Assembly: GCF_963675815.1 (NCBI RefSeq)
Contig: NZ_OY776576.1
Span: 62,001-126,000, forward strand
Direction of reading: 5' to 3'
Length of the DNA: 64,000 bases
Origin: an uncultured Desulfuromusa sp.
GTDB lineage: Bacteria; Desulfobacterota; Desulfuromonadia; Desulfuromonadales; Geopsychrobacteraceae
Part shown: one piece after another, positions 53,081 to 61,464 of the stretch
Position numbering within the stretch: the stretch's first letter is position 1
Layout of the letters: the number at the start of each line of letters is the position of its first letter
Notes under the pieces: model-generated
What the model saw: the letters and a program-made list of their open reading frames with translations, nothing else
Databases searched by the model: none
Told to the model about the DNA's origin: nothing
Position numbers and translations under genes: made by a program

Positions 53081-54181
53081 ATGGCCAAAAAACTTTTTAT
53101 CGCAGCGACAGGACAGGATATCGGTAAAACAACTGCCAGCCTGTCATTAGTCCATCTGGCAAAAAAGAAGTATCGCCGAGTTGGCTTTATCAAGCCCCTA
53201 GGTCCTAAAGTTACTGAATATAAAGGACTGACCGTTGACAAAGATGCAGCTCTCATGTGCCAAGTTTTCAACATGGGACACAATCTTCCCTATATGTCAC
53301 CTGTCATTATTCACCCGGATTCGACCCGCAAGGCCCTCAATGGTGAACTCGATTCACAAGAACTTGAGAAAATGATCTTGCAGGCGGGGGAAATATTGGA
53401 CAAAAAGTGTGACTTTATCATTATTGAGGGGTCTGGGCATCCAGGGGTTGGATCTGTCGTCAACCTTTCCAATGCCCGTATTGCTAAATTACTGGGAGCC
53501 AAAATCCTGATGATCACCGGTGGGGGAATCGGTAATGTTATTGATAATGTCTACATGAATAAAGCTTTATTTGAAAAAGAAGGAGTAGAAATTCGTGCGG
53601 TCATGCCCAATAAAATTCTTCCGGAAAAACGTGAAAGCACTCTCGAATATCTGGAAAAAGCATTTGCCGGAGAATCGTTCACAGTTGTGGGAGGATTCAA
53701 CTATCAACCGGTATTGGCAAATCCAACCTTGAATCGCATTGCAAGTATTCTTGATCTGGAAATCCACGGCAATAAACGGGATGCGAAACGAATTATTCAC
53801 TATCTTCAGATTGGAGCACCGTCCACGCAGCGGGTCACGGAACTTCTACGTGAAGATACTTTACTGATAGTCACCAGTAGTCGCGATGAACTCCTGGTGA
53901 CATTATCCAACATGTACCAAATCCCCGCCTATCGGCACAAAATTGTCGGATTGTTAATCCCTGGAATTCATAAGATCAGTGATATCACCCAGCAGATTAT
54001 TGATCGGAGTAACATTCCTTATCTTCGGACGACCAGCCATACAACCGGAAAGCTTTATCGAACAATCAATGAAGATGTCTATAAGCTTCAGGCCGAAGAC
54101 AAGGAAAAGATAGACATGATCAAAAAATTATCAGAGACACGTTTTGATTTTGACAAACTGGATGCATTATTTGACGACTAA
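53081..54181 (+). CDS. BioD-like P-loop plus DRTGG-domain protein
   Basis: This 366-residue protein pairs an AAA_26/BioD-like P-loop ATPase with a DRTGG domain. The P-loop is AATGQDIGKTTASLSLVHLA near residues 8-27. LVITGGGIGNV and VVNLSNARIAKLLGAKILMITGGG give the switch area. The later half (about 215-330, with TLLIVTSSRDELLVTLSNMY) is the DRTGG part. This is the N-terminal half of long bacterial phosphotransacetylases (Pta), but the acetyltransferase part is missing. Likely a regulator or metabolite sensor; function is not established. GGAG is 8 nt before the ATG. Confidence 0.8.
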   Translation: MAKKLFIAATGQDIGKTTASLSLVHLAKKKYRRVGFIKPLGPKVTEYKGLTVDKDAALMCQVFNMGHNLPYMSPVIIHPDSTRKALNGELDSQELEKMILQAGEILDKKCDFIIIEGSGHPGVGSVVNLSNARIAKLLGAKILMITGGGIGNVIDNVYMNKALFEKEGVEIRAVMPNKILPEKRESTLEYLEKAFAGESFTVVGGFNYQPVLANPTLNRIASILDLEIHGNKRDAKRIIHYLQIGAPSTQRVTELLREDTLLIVTSSRDELLVTLSNMYQIPAYRHKIVGLLIPGIHKISDITQQIIDRSNIPYLRTTSHTTGKLYRTINEDVYKLQAEDKEKIDMIKKLSETRFDFDKLDALFDD

Positions 54182-54352
54182 CCTGCTCACAGAAAAACCC
54201 GTCTCACGGTTCATGCATCTTTCTTCGCCCCTCATTGGCAACGGATAACGAAACTCCGGCTGCGTCATATGGGAAACGATGCCCCTAAAACATGTTGATG
54301 AAGTGATGCAAAATGAATTAACCCAGCGTCCTTCTGAAACTGAACAGGCATC

Positions 54353-55792
54353 CTAGCCGGATTCTTGTGCGAGTTCACCAAGCCTTTGTAGGGCACGATC
54401 TATTTTGTTGCTGTAAGGATGAGTACAGGAAAGTCGGAAGCAGTTGCGATAACGCTTTTGTGATGTAAAAATCGAACCAGGCGCGATCCCTATCCCATCG
54501 GCAAGTGCTTTGGAATAAAAAATATCGGTATTGATGTCTTCTCCCAGAACCACCCAAAGCAAAAAACCACCCTCAGGTCTGGTCAGTCTGGTGTTTTCCG
54601 GAAAATACTTTGCAACAGCGGCAGTGACCAACCCCACCTGTTTTTTACACTGAGAAGCATAGTTCTTCAGGTGTTTACCGTATCGGCCAGCAGATAGATA
54701 TGCCTCAAGCGTAAGCTGTGCTGGCCTGTTTGTATTCATCGAGACTCCCATTTTTCTCTTCAACAACTCGTCACGACGGTTTCTGGAATAGATCCAACCG
54801 ATGCGAAAACCCGGTGCCAGCGTTTTAGAAAAAGACGAAATATAAAAGCTGTCGATTTTATTGCTACACGCTGTAATTGCATGTGGCCGTGCTCCTGAAA
54901 AAGACAAATCACCGACGATATCATCCTCAATCAGAGAAATATTCCGGGAAGAAAGGAGCTCTGCAATTTCATTCTTTCGAGCATCAGGGGTGAGACAACC
55001 AAAGGGATTATTGAAATTTGGCTGCAGAATACAGACTTTTATCTCATAGGAATCTATCGCTTGCCGTAGTGCTTCAATCTTTATTCCGGTTTCAGGATGA
55101 GTCGGAATCTCCAGGACATTGATCCCAAGTGTTTCCAGAATATGGAGGTAACCGAAATAGCATGGAGACTCTACAGCGACGGTGTCCCCTGGGCCAACAA
55201 GAGTGGAAAGGGTTAGATAAAGAGCCTCTGTTCCACCATTGGTGACAATAACATCATCCAGATGTGCACTGATTCCTGCTTCAAGCATATGATAGGCAAT
55301 TTGGGCACGGAGTTTCCGGTTCCCCTGAATTTCCTCATAACCGTATGCATTCTCGTGCGCATTCACAGTTTGCCGGAAAAGTCTGGTTAATTCTGCGACA
55401 GGAAGAAGGTCGGGAGATGGGACAGCCGCTCCGAGGGGGACAATGTTTGCCACCGCCATTGCATTCAATACATTGATTTGAAACTGAAACGAATCCAATC
55501 GTGTTGGCTTTAGCTCAGGCGTTGAAATTTGTGGGGCAGAGATCCCCCTGGAATAGGTACGAACATAAAAGCCTGACTGCGGTCGAGACTCCAGCCTTCC
55601 CTCAATCTCAAGCTCAAAATATGCCTTCATGACTGTGCTGATGCTCATCTGACTCTTTTTACTCATGTCACGCAAAGAAGGAACTCTGTCTCCAGGCAGC
55701 AGAGCACCACTTTCTATAGCACTGACGATATGACCTTTTACAACTTCATATTTATAGCTATCACTGTTGTTCCACCTGTGAATGGTTTCCAT
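54353..55792 (-). CDS. MocR/GntR-type PLP-dependent transcription regulator
   Basis: This 479-residue protein joins a GntR winged helix (about 12-78, SIESGALLPGDRVPSLRDMSKKSQMSISTVMKAYFELE by segments) to an aminotransferase-like domain. The PLP lysine is K323 in SSFSKTLAPGFRIGW; ESPCYFGYLHILE and LQPNFNNPFGC are typical nearby motifs. Such proteins (GabR, PdxR, TauR) sense an amine-like ligand through PLP and control a neighbour gene. It is divergent from the MFS transporter at 55922, with a direct-repeat pair in the interval. The transporter is the likely target. Confidence 0.9.
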   Translation of the reverse strand: METIHRWNNSDSYKYEVVKGHIVSAIESGALLPGDRVPSLRDMSKKSQMSISTVMKAYFELEIEGRLESRPQSGFYVRTYSRGISAPQISTPELKPTRLDSFQFQINVLNAMAVANIVPLGAAVPSPDLLPVAELTRLFRQTVNAHENAYGYEEIQGNRKLRAQIAYHMLEAGISAHLDDVIVTNGGTEALYLTLSTLVGPGDTVAVESPCYFGYLHILETLGINVLEIPTHPETGIKIEALRQAIDSYEIKVCILQPNFNNPFGCLTPDARKNEIAELLSSRNISLIEDDIVGDLSFSGARPHAITACSNKIDSFYISSFSKTLAPGFRIGWIYSRNRRDELLKRKMGVSMNTNRPAQLTLEAYLSAGRYGKHLKNYASQCKKQVGLVTAAVAKYFPENTRLTRPEGGFLLWVVLGEDINTDIFYSKALADGIGIAPGSIFTSQKRYRNCFRLSCTHPYSNKIDRALQRLGELAQESG

Positions 55793-55801
55793 AAATCACC
55801 C

Positions 55802-55841
55802 AACTGTTATGCATATAATTTTTAAAAATTGTAACTGTTAT
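55802..55841. promoter_or_regulatory. Direct-repeat operator between the MocR gene and the transporter
   Basis: Two identical copies of AACTGTTAT (55802-55810 and 55833-55841) lie 31 bp apart, both continuing into a CAT-type end. That is about three turns of DNA, so both face the same side. A perfect palindrome AATTTTTAAAAATT (55818-55831) fills the space. MocR proteins are known to bind spaced direct repeats, so this is the probable site of the neighbouring regulator. Confidence 0.6.
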
Positions 55842-55921
55842 CATAATCAAAATTAGCATATTTTACAACAAATGGGTTTTATCCTGATTTTTACAACTGA
55901 CTCTTGGATTGAGGTAATATT

Positions 55922-57151
55922 TTGTGTACAGAAAATGATTCTAAAAAGGCCTTCCCTTTCCGGGCTGTTTCAGGAGGCATGATCGCGATGTTTCTGGCCT
56001 TTGGCGTCGGACGATTTGCCTACACCCCCATGTTGCCACTGATGCAACAGCAGGCTGGACTCGAAGTCGATATGGCGGGATACCTCGCCTCAACGATGTA
56101 TTTTGGATATATGGTCGGCTCAGCTGTGATAATGAAAATACTTTCCAGGCTAGGTGCCTTCTCAATCTTACGTTTCGGTTTGATCCTTCTGATTTTCGGT
56201 ATCTGGACAATGTCCATTGGAGATATTTTTATTCACTGGGTCATCGTCATGTTTTGTATCGGCATTGCTTCTGCCGCAATTTTCTTGTCCACCCTCTCAA
56301 TTGTTCTTGGGATATTCATTGAATATGGTGCAAGTTGGTTGACCGCCTCTCTGTATATCGGTATCGGCGTAGCCATTGTCCTGATTGGCCTCGCAGTTCC
56401 TGAAATTGGAACGACCATGGGTTGGCAGGGATCCTGGGATTTTGTTGCGCTCACAGCACTGGTCGCCGGAGTCGGGTGCTTGTGGTTATTAACTCCCTAT
56501 AATAACGGTCATAAAAAGGACCAATCTGACACAGCTCCGTGGCCGGTCCCTAAAGCAAAATGGGCCGCATCGTTACTCATTGCAGCCTACTCTCTTCATG
56601 GATTCGCATGCGCTATCGGTGGTACTTTCATGGTTGCGATGCTTGCTGAATTTCCAGCTTTGCAAGGCCACGCCCATATGGGCTGGGTTTTGGTCGGAGC
56701 AATGGTCATTCCATCTTGTATTTTTTGGCCTCTGGTTGCATCGCGTCGTGGTGAGGGGACAACAACGGCCTACCTGCTGGTTCTTCTTGCTCTAGCCAAT
56801 GGCATCATTATTCTCTGGCAGTCACCAGCGGGAGTTCTTCTGGCCGCTGCTATTTTCGGTAGTTCATTTCTGGCTGTTCCCGGTCTGGTTCTCGGCAGAC
56901 TTGGTCAACTCGCGGGGAGCAAAAAAGATAAGGTGACCGGAATCGCAACAATCATTTATGGGATATCGATGATCATTGGCCCAGCCATTGGTGGGATGTT
57001 GGCAAAACAAACGGGCTCTTTTGATTGGTCACTTACCATGGCCAGTGTCGCTCTTCTTTTTGGTGCGGTCATTGCGGTAATGGCAGAACAGACAACAAAT
57101 AGTTACCGGGGCGTACCGGCTCAATTCGGAGTTTCCGATACCGGAAATTAA
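55922..57151 (+). CDS. YbfB/YjiJ-family MFS transporter
   Basis: This 409-residue protein has twelve membrane helices. The YbfB family signature is present early, as MFLAFGVGRFAYTPMLPLM near residue 23, followed by AGYLASTMYFGYMVG. A middle loop at about 195-212 separates the halves. The substrate is unknown in this family; enteric relatives handle small polar compounds. The start is TTG at 55922, with GAGG 7 nt upstream. Divergent from the MocR-type gene, so likely induced by that regulator's ligand. Confidence 0.82.
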   Translation: MCTENDSKKAFPFRAVSGGMIAMFLAFGVGRFAYTPMLPLMQQQAGLEVDMAGYLASTMYFGYMVGSAVIMKILSRLGAFSILRFGLILLIFGIWTMSIGDIFIHWVIVMFCIGIASAAIFLSTLSIVLGIFIEYGASWLTASLYIGIGVAIVLIGLAVPEIGTTMGWQGSWDFVALTALVAGVGCLWLLTPYNNGHKKDQSDTAPWPVPKAKWAASLLIAAYSLHGFACAIGGTFMVAMLAEFPALQGHAHMGWVLVGAMVIPSCIFWPLVASRRGEGTTTAYLLVLLALANGIIILWQSPAGVLLAAAIFGSSFLAVPGLVLGRLGQLAGSKKDKVTGIATIIYGISMIIGPAIGGMLAKQTGSFDWSLTMASVALLFGAVIAVMAEQTTNSYRGVPAQFGVSDTGN

Positions 57152-58119
57152 AGCTTATCTGCCTGGATATGGGCTGGAACAAGTATTCCATCTGGCTGAA
57201 CATAGCGAACCTCACAGTCAAGTTCAAAACCAATGTGTTTGCGAACTTTTTGTCTGACGTGCTTGATCAGGATCAAAATATCCTTCGAGCTTGCCCCCCC
57301 AAGATTGACAATAAAGTTTGCATGCTGCTGTGAAATTTCTGCATTGCCGACCCGCAGACCTTTTAACCCCGCATCTTCGATAACCTTTCCCGGGGGTCCA
57401 ACAGTGGTGTGCATTGCAGTGGTACTGAGAAAAACCGATCCACAATTAGGCTGTTTACGGGGAAATTTATGGCGCCGGTTGCGAAGATCTGCCAACATGT
57501 CCCGGCGAATCTTTTTCACATCTCCGGCGGGACAGTTCAATTCAACTCGGGTCACGATACAACCGGACCCCTGGAGCGCACTATGCCGGTAGGAAAAATC
57601 ACATTCACTTTGCGACAACTGTTGTGTGATGCCGGCATTGTTTACGACAGTGACTGTGACAACATTTTCGCCAATCCCTTTTCGTTGACTTCCACCATTC
57701 ATCATCACCAGGCCACCCACGGTTCCGGGGATACCGATACAATGCTCCAAGCCACTTAATCCCGCCTGCATTGCCATCCGTGTCAATTGCGGGACCCAGG
57801 CCCCTCCACCGGCAACTATCGTATTTGCAGATATCTGAATATCGGCCATTTTTTCGCCAATTTTCAAAACAACCCCACGCACACCGGCATCATCAAAAAG
57901 GAGATTTGTCCCCTGGCCGATAACAACCAGCGGGATTTGATTCACGCTGACAAAACGTAAGACAGTGGCTATCTGTTTGAAGTTATCAGGTTCTATAAAC
58001 AGATCAGCCGCGCCACCGATTTTCCAGCTGTTATGCTGAGAAAGAGGTTCAGAAAAAGCAACCTGACCAACGTCTTGACTGGCCAATTTTTCCAATTTTT
58101 TCTGGAGTTGATTATTCAT
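57148..58119 (-). CDS. murB: UDP-N-acetylenolpyruvoylglucosamine reductase
   Basis: MurB reduces enolpyruvyl-UDP-GlcNAc to UDP-MurNAc. The 323-residue FAD enzyme has SWKIGGAADLFIEP near 33, IGQGTNLLFDDAGVRG near 67 (FAD pyrophosphate loop), GLEHCIGIPGTVGGLVMMNGG, the YRHSALQG motif, CGSVFLST with the proton-donating Ser, and the end piece DAGLKGLRVGNAEISQQHANFIVN. This suits the type II branch. The ATG at 58119 overlaps recJ by 8 nt; longer frames upstream would lie inside recJ. Being with recJ rather than in the mur/dcw cluster is unusual. Confidence 0.93.
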   Translation of the reverse strand: MNNQLQKKLEKLASQDVGQVAFSEPLSQHNSWKIGGAADLFIEPDNFKQIATVLRFVSVNQIPLVVIGQGTNLLFDDAGVRGVVLKIGEKMADIQISANTIVAGGGAWVPQLTRMAMQAGLSGLEHCIGIPGTVGGLVMMNGGSQRKGIGENVVTVTVVNNAGITQQLSQSECDFSYRHSALQGSGCIVTRVELNCPAGDVKKIRRDMLADLRNRRHKFPRKQPNCGSVFLSTTAMHTTVGPPGKVIEDAGLKGLRVGNAEISQQHANFIVNLGGASSKDILILIKHVRQKVRKHIGFELDCEVRYVQPDGILVPAHIQADKL

Positions 58120-59848
58120 CGTTGCAACAACCTGAAGCTCGAAAATCGACAACCTGCAATTGTACTGATTCTTTGCCACGCCACTGGTTAATTCCCGGAC
58201 GATACAGCAAATCAACATCTCCCCCTAATTGATCAAACTTTCCCGCTTGGCCGAAAGCAATACAACCAACTCTGCAACCATTTTCCTCAATATCAAACTT
58301 CAGATGTTTATCTGCCAGAATCCGGGGAGCGAGAACCTGACAATTGCGACTGATAAAAGCGGGCTGCGGATTACCAACACCATATGGGTTGAGCATTTCC
58401 AGTTCTTTGAGGACTGAAAGATTAAAGCTGGAGAGGGCAACCTCGCCATCATGATACAGCATCGGCAACAAATCTGTCGCTGAAAGTTGACTCCGCGCAG
58501 CAGCTTCAAAAGCGACTTTGAAATCATCCAGGTTTTCTTCAGCAATGGATAAGCCTGCAGCCATGGCATGGCCGCCAAAACCAGCCAGTGGTTCGGCACT
58601 TCGGCTCAAAGCCTGATAGAGATGAAACCCGGAAATCGACCGAGCAGACCCCTTTCCAAGACCATTCTCAAAAGCAATCAGCACCGTCGGCCGGTGATAA
58701 CGCTCAACCAGGCGACTGGCGACGATACCGATGACCCCTGAATGCCAGTTGGGACTTGAGAGAACGAGGCTGTATCGATCCGGCTGATCCAGTTTTTCAA
58801 CCTGACTTATCGCTTCAAGCAGAGTCTGTTGTTCAATTTTCTGTCGATCCCGATTAAAGCCATCCAGCATCTCAGCCAAAGGCTCAATATCCTGGGGATC
58901 GTCACCAAGCAAGAGTTTGACTCCCAAGGCTGCATCTTCAAGTCGGCCCGCAGCATTAAGCCGCGGAGCCAATCGGAAACCAACAACTCCACTCGTGACC
59001 TGTTTAACATCTGCAACACGCTTTAAAGCTGCAATCCCCGGACGAGTTCCCGCTTCCAACAATTGCAAGCCGCTCCGCACAAGGAGACGATTGATGCCCC
59101 CCAAAGGGACAATATCAGCAATGGTTCCAAGCGCCACAAGATCCAAGCCCTGGCGTAAATCGGGTTCCTTCCGGGTTGAAAAATAGCCATTTTCGCGCAA
59201 CCGCCGTCGTAATGCGATGAGCACAAAGAAAGCGACACCAACACCGGAAAGGTCCTTCCAGGGAGAAGTCCCTGAAGTGAGTTGAGGATTAACCAATGCG
59301 TGACAAACAGGAAGATGATCAGGGGGCTGATGGTGATCGGTAATAATCAGATCTAGTCCCAATTCAGAAGCAAAGTCAGCTTCAACCTGGGCAGAAACAC
59401 CACAATCAACAGACAGAATAATTGAACAGCCATGTTCGTGCGCATGTCTGATCGCATCAGCAGAGAGACCATATCCATCTTTCAAGCGAAGAGGGATATG
59501 ATATTCAACCTGCCCCCCAAAAGCACGCAGAGTCTCAACGAAAAGAGTGCAACCGGTGATGCCATCAACATCATAATCACCGTGCACTGCAATCTTCTCT
59601 CCTTGCACAAGAGCTTTTTCCAGCCGTGCGCAAGCGATTGTCATATCTGGAAGCAAATCAGGGTCAGGCAATGCTGACAGATTAGCCCGGAGAAATTCAA
59701 TTCCCTGCTCCTTATTGACTATGCCCCGTAATATCAGGGCTTGAGCAGTTAACTTTTGGATATTTAATTCTTGAGAGAGTTGAACGATCCCCTCTTCATC
59801 TGGTTCTTCAGCACGCAATAGCCACTTGCGCAAATTTACAGGTTGCAT
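58112..59848 (-). CDS. recJ: Single-stranded-DNA-specific exonuclease
   Basis: RecJ chews single-stranded DNA 5' to 3' in repair and recombination. The 578-residue protein has the DHH motifs: HGDYDVDGITGCTLFVETL near 76-94, LSVDCGVSAQ near 140, ITDHHQPPDH near 158 and VALGTIADIVPL near 228. The DHHA1 part (SRSISGFHLYQAL, FGGHAMAAGLSI) and OB-like end follow. Start ATG at 59848; a GTG at 59863 is an alternative. It is followed by murB with an 8-nt overlap. Confidence 0.94.
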   Translation of the reverse strand: MQPVNLRKWLLRAEEPDEEGIVQLSQELNIQKLTAQALILRGIVNKEQGIEFLRANLSALPDPDLLPDMTIACARLEKALVQGEKIAVHGDYDVDGITGCTLFVETLRAFGGQVEYHIPLRLKDGYGLSADAIRHAHEHGCSIILSVDCGVSAQVEADFASELGLDLIITDHHQPPDHLPVCHALVNPQLTSGTSPWKDLSGVGVAFFVLIALRRRLRENGYFSTRKEPDLRQGLDLVALGTIADIVPLGGINRLLVRSGLQLLEAGTRPGIAALKRVADVKQVTSGVVGFRLAPRLNAAGRLEDAALGVKLLLGDDPQDIEPLAEMLDGFNRDRQKIEQQTLLEAISQVEKLDQPDRYSLVLSSPNWHSGVIGIVASRLVERYHRPTVLIAFENGLGKGSARSISGFHLYQALSRSAEPLAGFGGHAMAAGLSIAEENLDDFKVAFEAAARSQLSATDLLPMLYHDGEVALSSFNLSVLKELEMLNPYGVGNPQPAFISRNCQVLAPRILADKHLKFDIEENGCRVGCIAFGQAGKFDQLGGDVDLLYRPGINQWRGKESVQLQVVDFRASGCCNDE

Positions 59849-59888
59849 CAAATGAAGTCCCACTTCTGCATTCTTAATCCTTATTTCT

Positions 59889-59930
59889 ACCAGCTAAAAA
59901 ACAAACAGGCCGGAACAATCGCCCGGCCTG
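59889..59930 (-). terminator. Terminator after the sec operon
   Basis: CAGGCCGG (59906-59913) and CCGGCCTG (59923-59930) pair perfectly. On the minus strand the stem is followed by TTTGTTTTTT. It lies 12 nt after the TPR gene stop and keeps sec-operon transcripts from entering recJ. Confidence 0.9.
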
Positions 59931-59941
59931 CTTATCTCTGA

Positions 59942-60523
59942 TTACTGTGGTTGTTTCGGAATCTCAGGATGTTTTTTTAAAAACTCCAGCTCTGACCGGA
60001 TTTGATTCGCACCGGGACTATCAGGATCAAGAGCCAACAATTGCTCCCACACTTCGATTGCCTTGGGAAAATCCTGAAGATCATAGCGATAAACAATGCC
60101 CAGATTATACAGGCTCTGCTGATGGTTCCCGTCCATGCGATGTGCATTTTCAAAGTTTTTTATCGCCTTATCAAACCAGCCAACCCGGCGAAACATCACC
60201 CCTTGATCAGTCAAAATGTCAGGGTCATTACTATTTAGCTCCAAAGCCTTGGCATAAGCATCAATCGCTTTCATGGGCTGATCTGAATCAAAGAAATTAT
60301 GCCCCAGTTCAACCCAGGCGTTACGATTATCCGGCTCTCGAGCCACAATCCCTTCAAGGATGGATATCTGCTGCTGTTGATTGACAACCGGTGCAGAGAC
60401 CGAAACCGGCTGCTGAGCCGGAACGGAAGAAGATAAATCTTTTTTTAAATTCGTCGTAATTATCCCGATTAAAATACCTGCAGCCAGGGCAACGATGACA
60501 AATAAGATTGTCTCTTTCTTCAT
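59942..60523 (-). CDS. Membrane-anchored TPR protein
   Basis: This 193-residue protein has one N-terminal helix (ILFVIVALAAGILIGIITTNL) and three to four TPR units from about 58 to 170 (RNAWVELGHNFFDSDQPMKAIDAYAKALELNSND), with a proline-rich tail (HPEIPKQPQ). It resembles the TPR part of NrfG/CcmH-like proteins. It is last in the sec operon after secF (19 nt), so it may aid export or envelope assembly, but the partner is unknown. Ends at a strong terminator. Confidence 0.8.
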   Translation of the reverse strand: MKKETILFVIVALAAGILIGIITTNLKKDLSSSVPAQQPVSVSAPVVNQQQQISILEGIVAREPDNRNAWVELGHNFFDSDQPMKAIDAYAKALELNSNDPDILTDQGVMFRRVGWFDKAIKNFENAHRMDGNHQQSLYNLGIVYRYDLQDFPKAIEVWEQLLALDPDSPGANQIRSELEFLKKHPEIPKQPQ

Positions 60524-60542
60524 GATGTTACCAATCCCATCC

Positions 60543-61451
60543 TCACTTGGATGAAGTCTGCTTCTTTTGTTGCCAGAAGATCAAAACCGGACTTGCAACA
60601 AAAATTGATGAATAAGTACCAATCAGCACGCCAATCAACATGGCAAAAGCAAAGTTATGAATAACTCCACCTCCAAGGATAAAAAGAGCAAGGACGACCA
60701 GTAATGTTGTTCCTGATGTCAGTATAGTACGGGAGAGGGTTTCGTTGATACTCCGATTAACAATAAACGAAAAGCTCTCTTTGTGATGTTTGCCCAGATT
60801 TTCCCGGATGCGGTCATAGACAATAATTGTATCGTTCAACGAATAACCGATAATCGCCAGAAATGCTGCGATGATCGGCAGATCGATCTCTTTACCAAAG
60901 AGACTGAATGCACCAAGCGTAATCATAACATCATGCACCAGTGCCACAATGGCACCTACGGCAAAACGAAATTCAAATCGCCAGGAGATATAGGCCAAAA
61001 GACCCAGCATAGCGTAAAAAATGGCTTTCAGACCTTTACTACGTAAATCTTTTCCAACCTGTGGCCCGACCATCTCAACACGACGGATGTCAACATTGCC
61101 TTTTTCATAAGTCGCTTCCAGTGTCTTCTGAATCTGTTGCGCAAGACCCTGTAACTCAGAGGTACTTTGTTCTACGCGAATCAGAAATTCATTTTGGTTA
61201 TCTCCAAATGACTGAACAACAACACTGCCAAGCTCAAGTTTATCCAAACCTTTTTTTATTGCAGAAGCATCTGTCGGCTGAGAAAATTGAACCTGAACCA
61301 ACGTCCCACCAGCAAAGTCTATTCCATAATTCGGACCACCCTTGATGACCAGAGAGGCCAGACCAACGAGGATCAATGTAATTGAAATAAACAGCGCAAT
61401 TTTGCGTTTACCAACAAAATCAATATTTGTATCCGGCTTGATCAGCTGCAT
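60543..61451 (-). CDS. secF: Protein translocase subunit SecF
   Basis: SecF works with SecD to pull proteins out of the Sec channel using the proton gradient. The 302-residue protein has six helices, the first at about 18-36, then YGIDFAGGTLVQVQFSQP (periplasmic P1 start). Later come AIIGYSLNDTIIVYDRIRENLGKH and RSINETLSRTILTSGTTLLVVLALFILGG, both SecF hallmarks. Follows secD by 13 nt. Confidence 0.96.
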   Translation of the reverse strand: MQLIKPDTNIDFVGKRKIALFISITLILVGLASLVIKGGPNYGIDFAGGTLVQVQFSQPTDASAIKKGLDKLELGSVVVQSFGDNQNEFLIRVEQSTSELQGLAQQIQKTLEATYEKGNVDIRRVEMVGPQVGKDLRSKGLKAIFYAMLGLLAYISWRFEFRFAVGAIVALVHDVMITLGAFSLFGKEIDLPIIAAFLAIIGYSLNDTIIVYDRIRENLGKHHKESFSFIVNRSINETLSRTILTSGTTLLVVLALFILGGGVIHNFAFAMLIGVLIGTYSSIFVASPVLIFWQQKKQTSSK

Positions 61452-61464
61452 GCCGTCAGCCTCC

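Noticed and set aside
54279..54356. Short rightward frame (25 codons) between the DRTGG and MocR genes
   Set aside because: No ribosome site or similarity; it overlaps the MocR stop, and the 171-nt convergent gap otherwise shows nothing.
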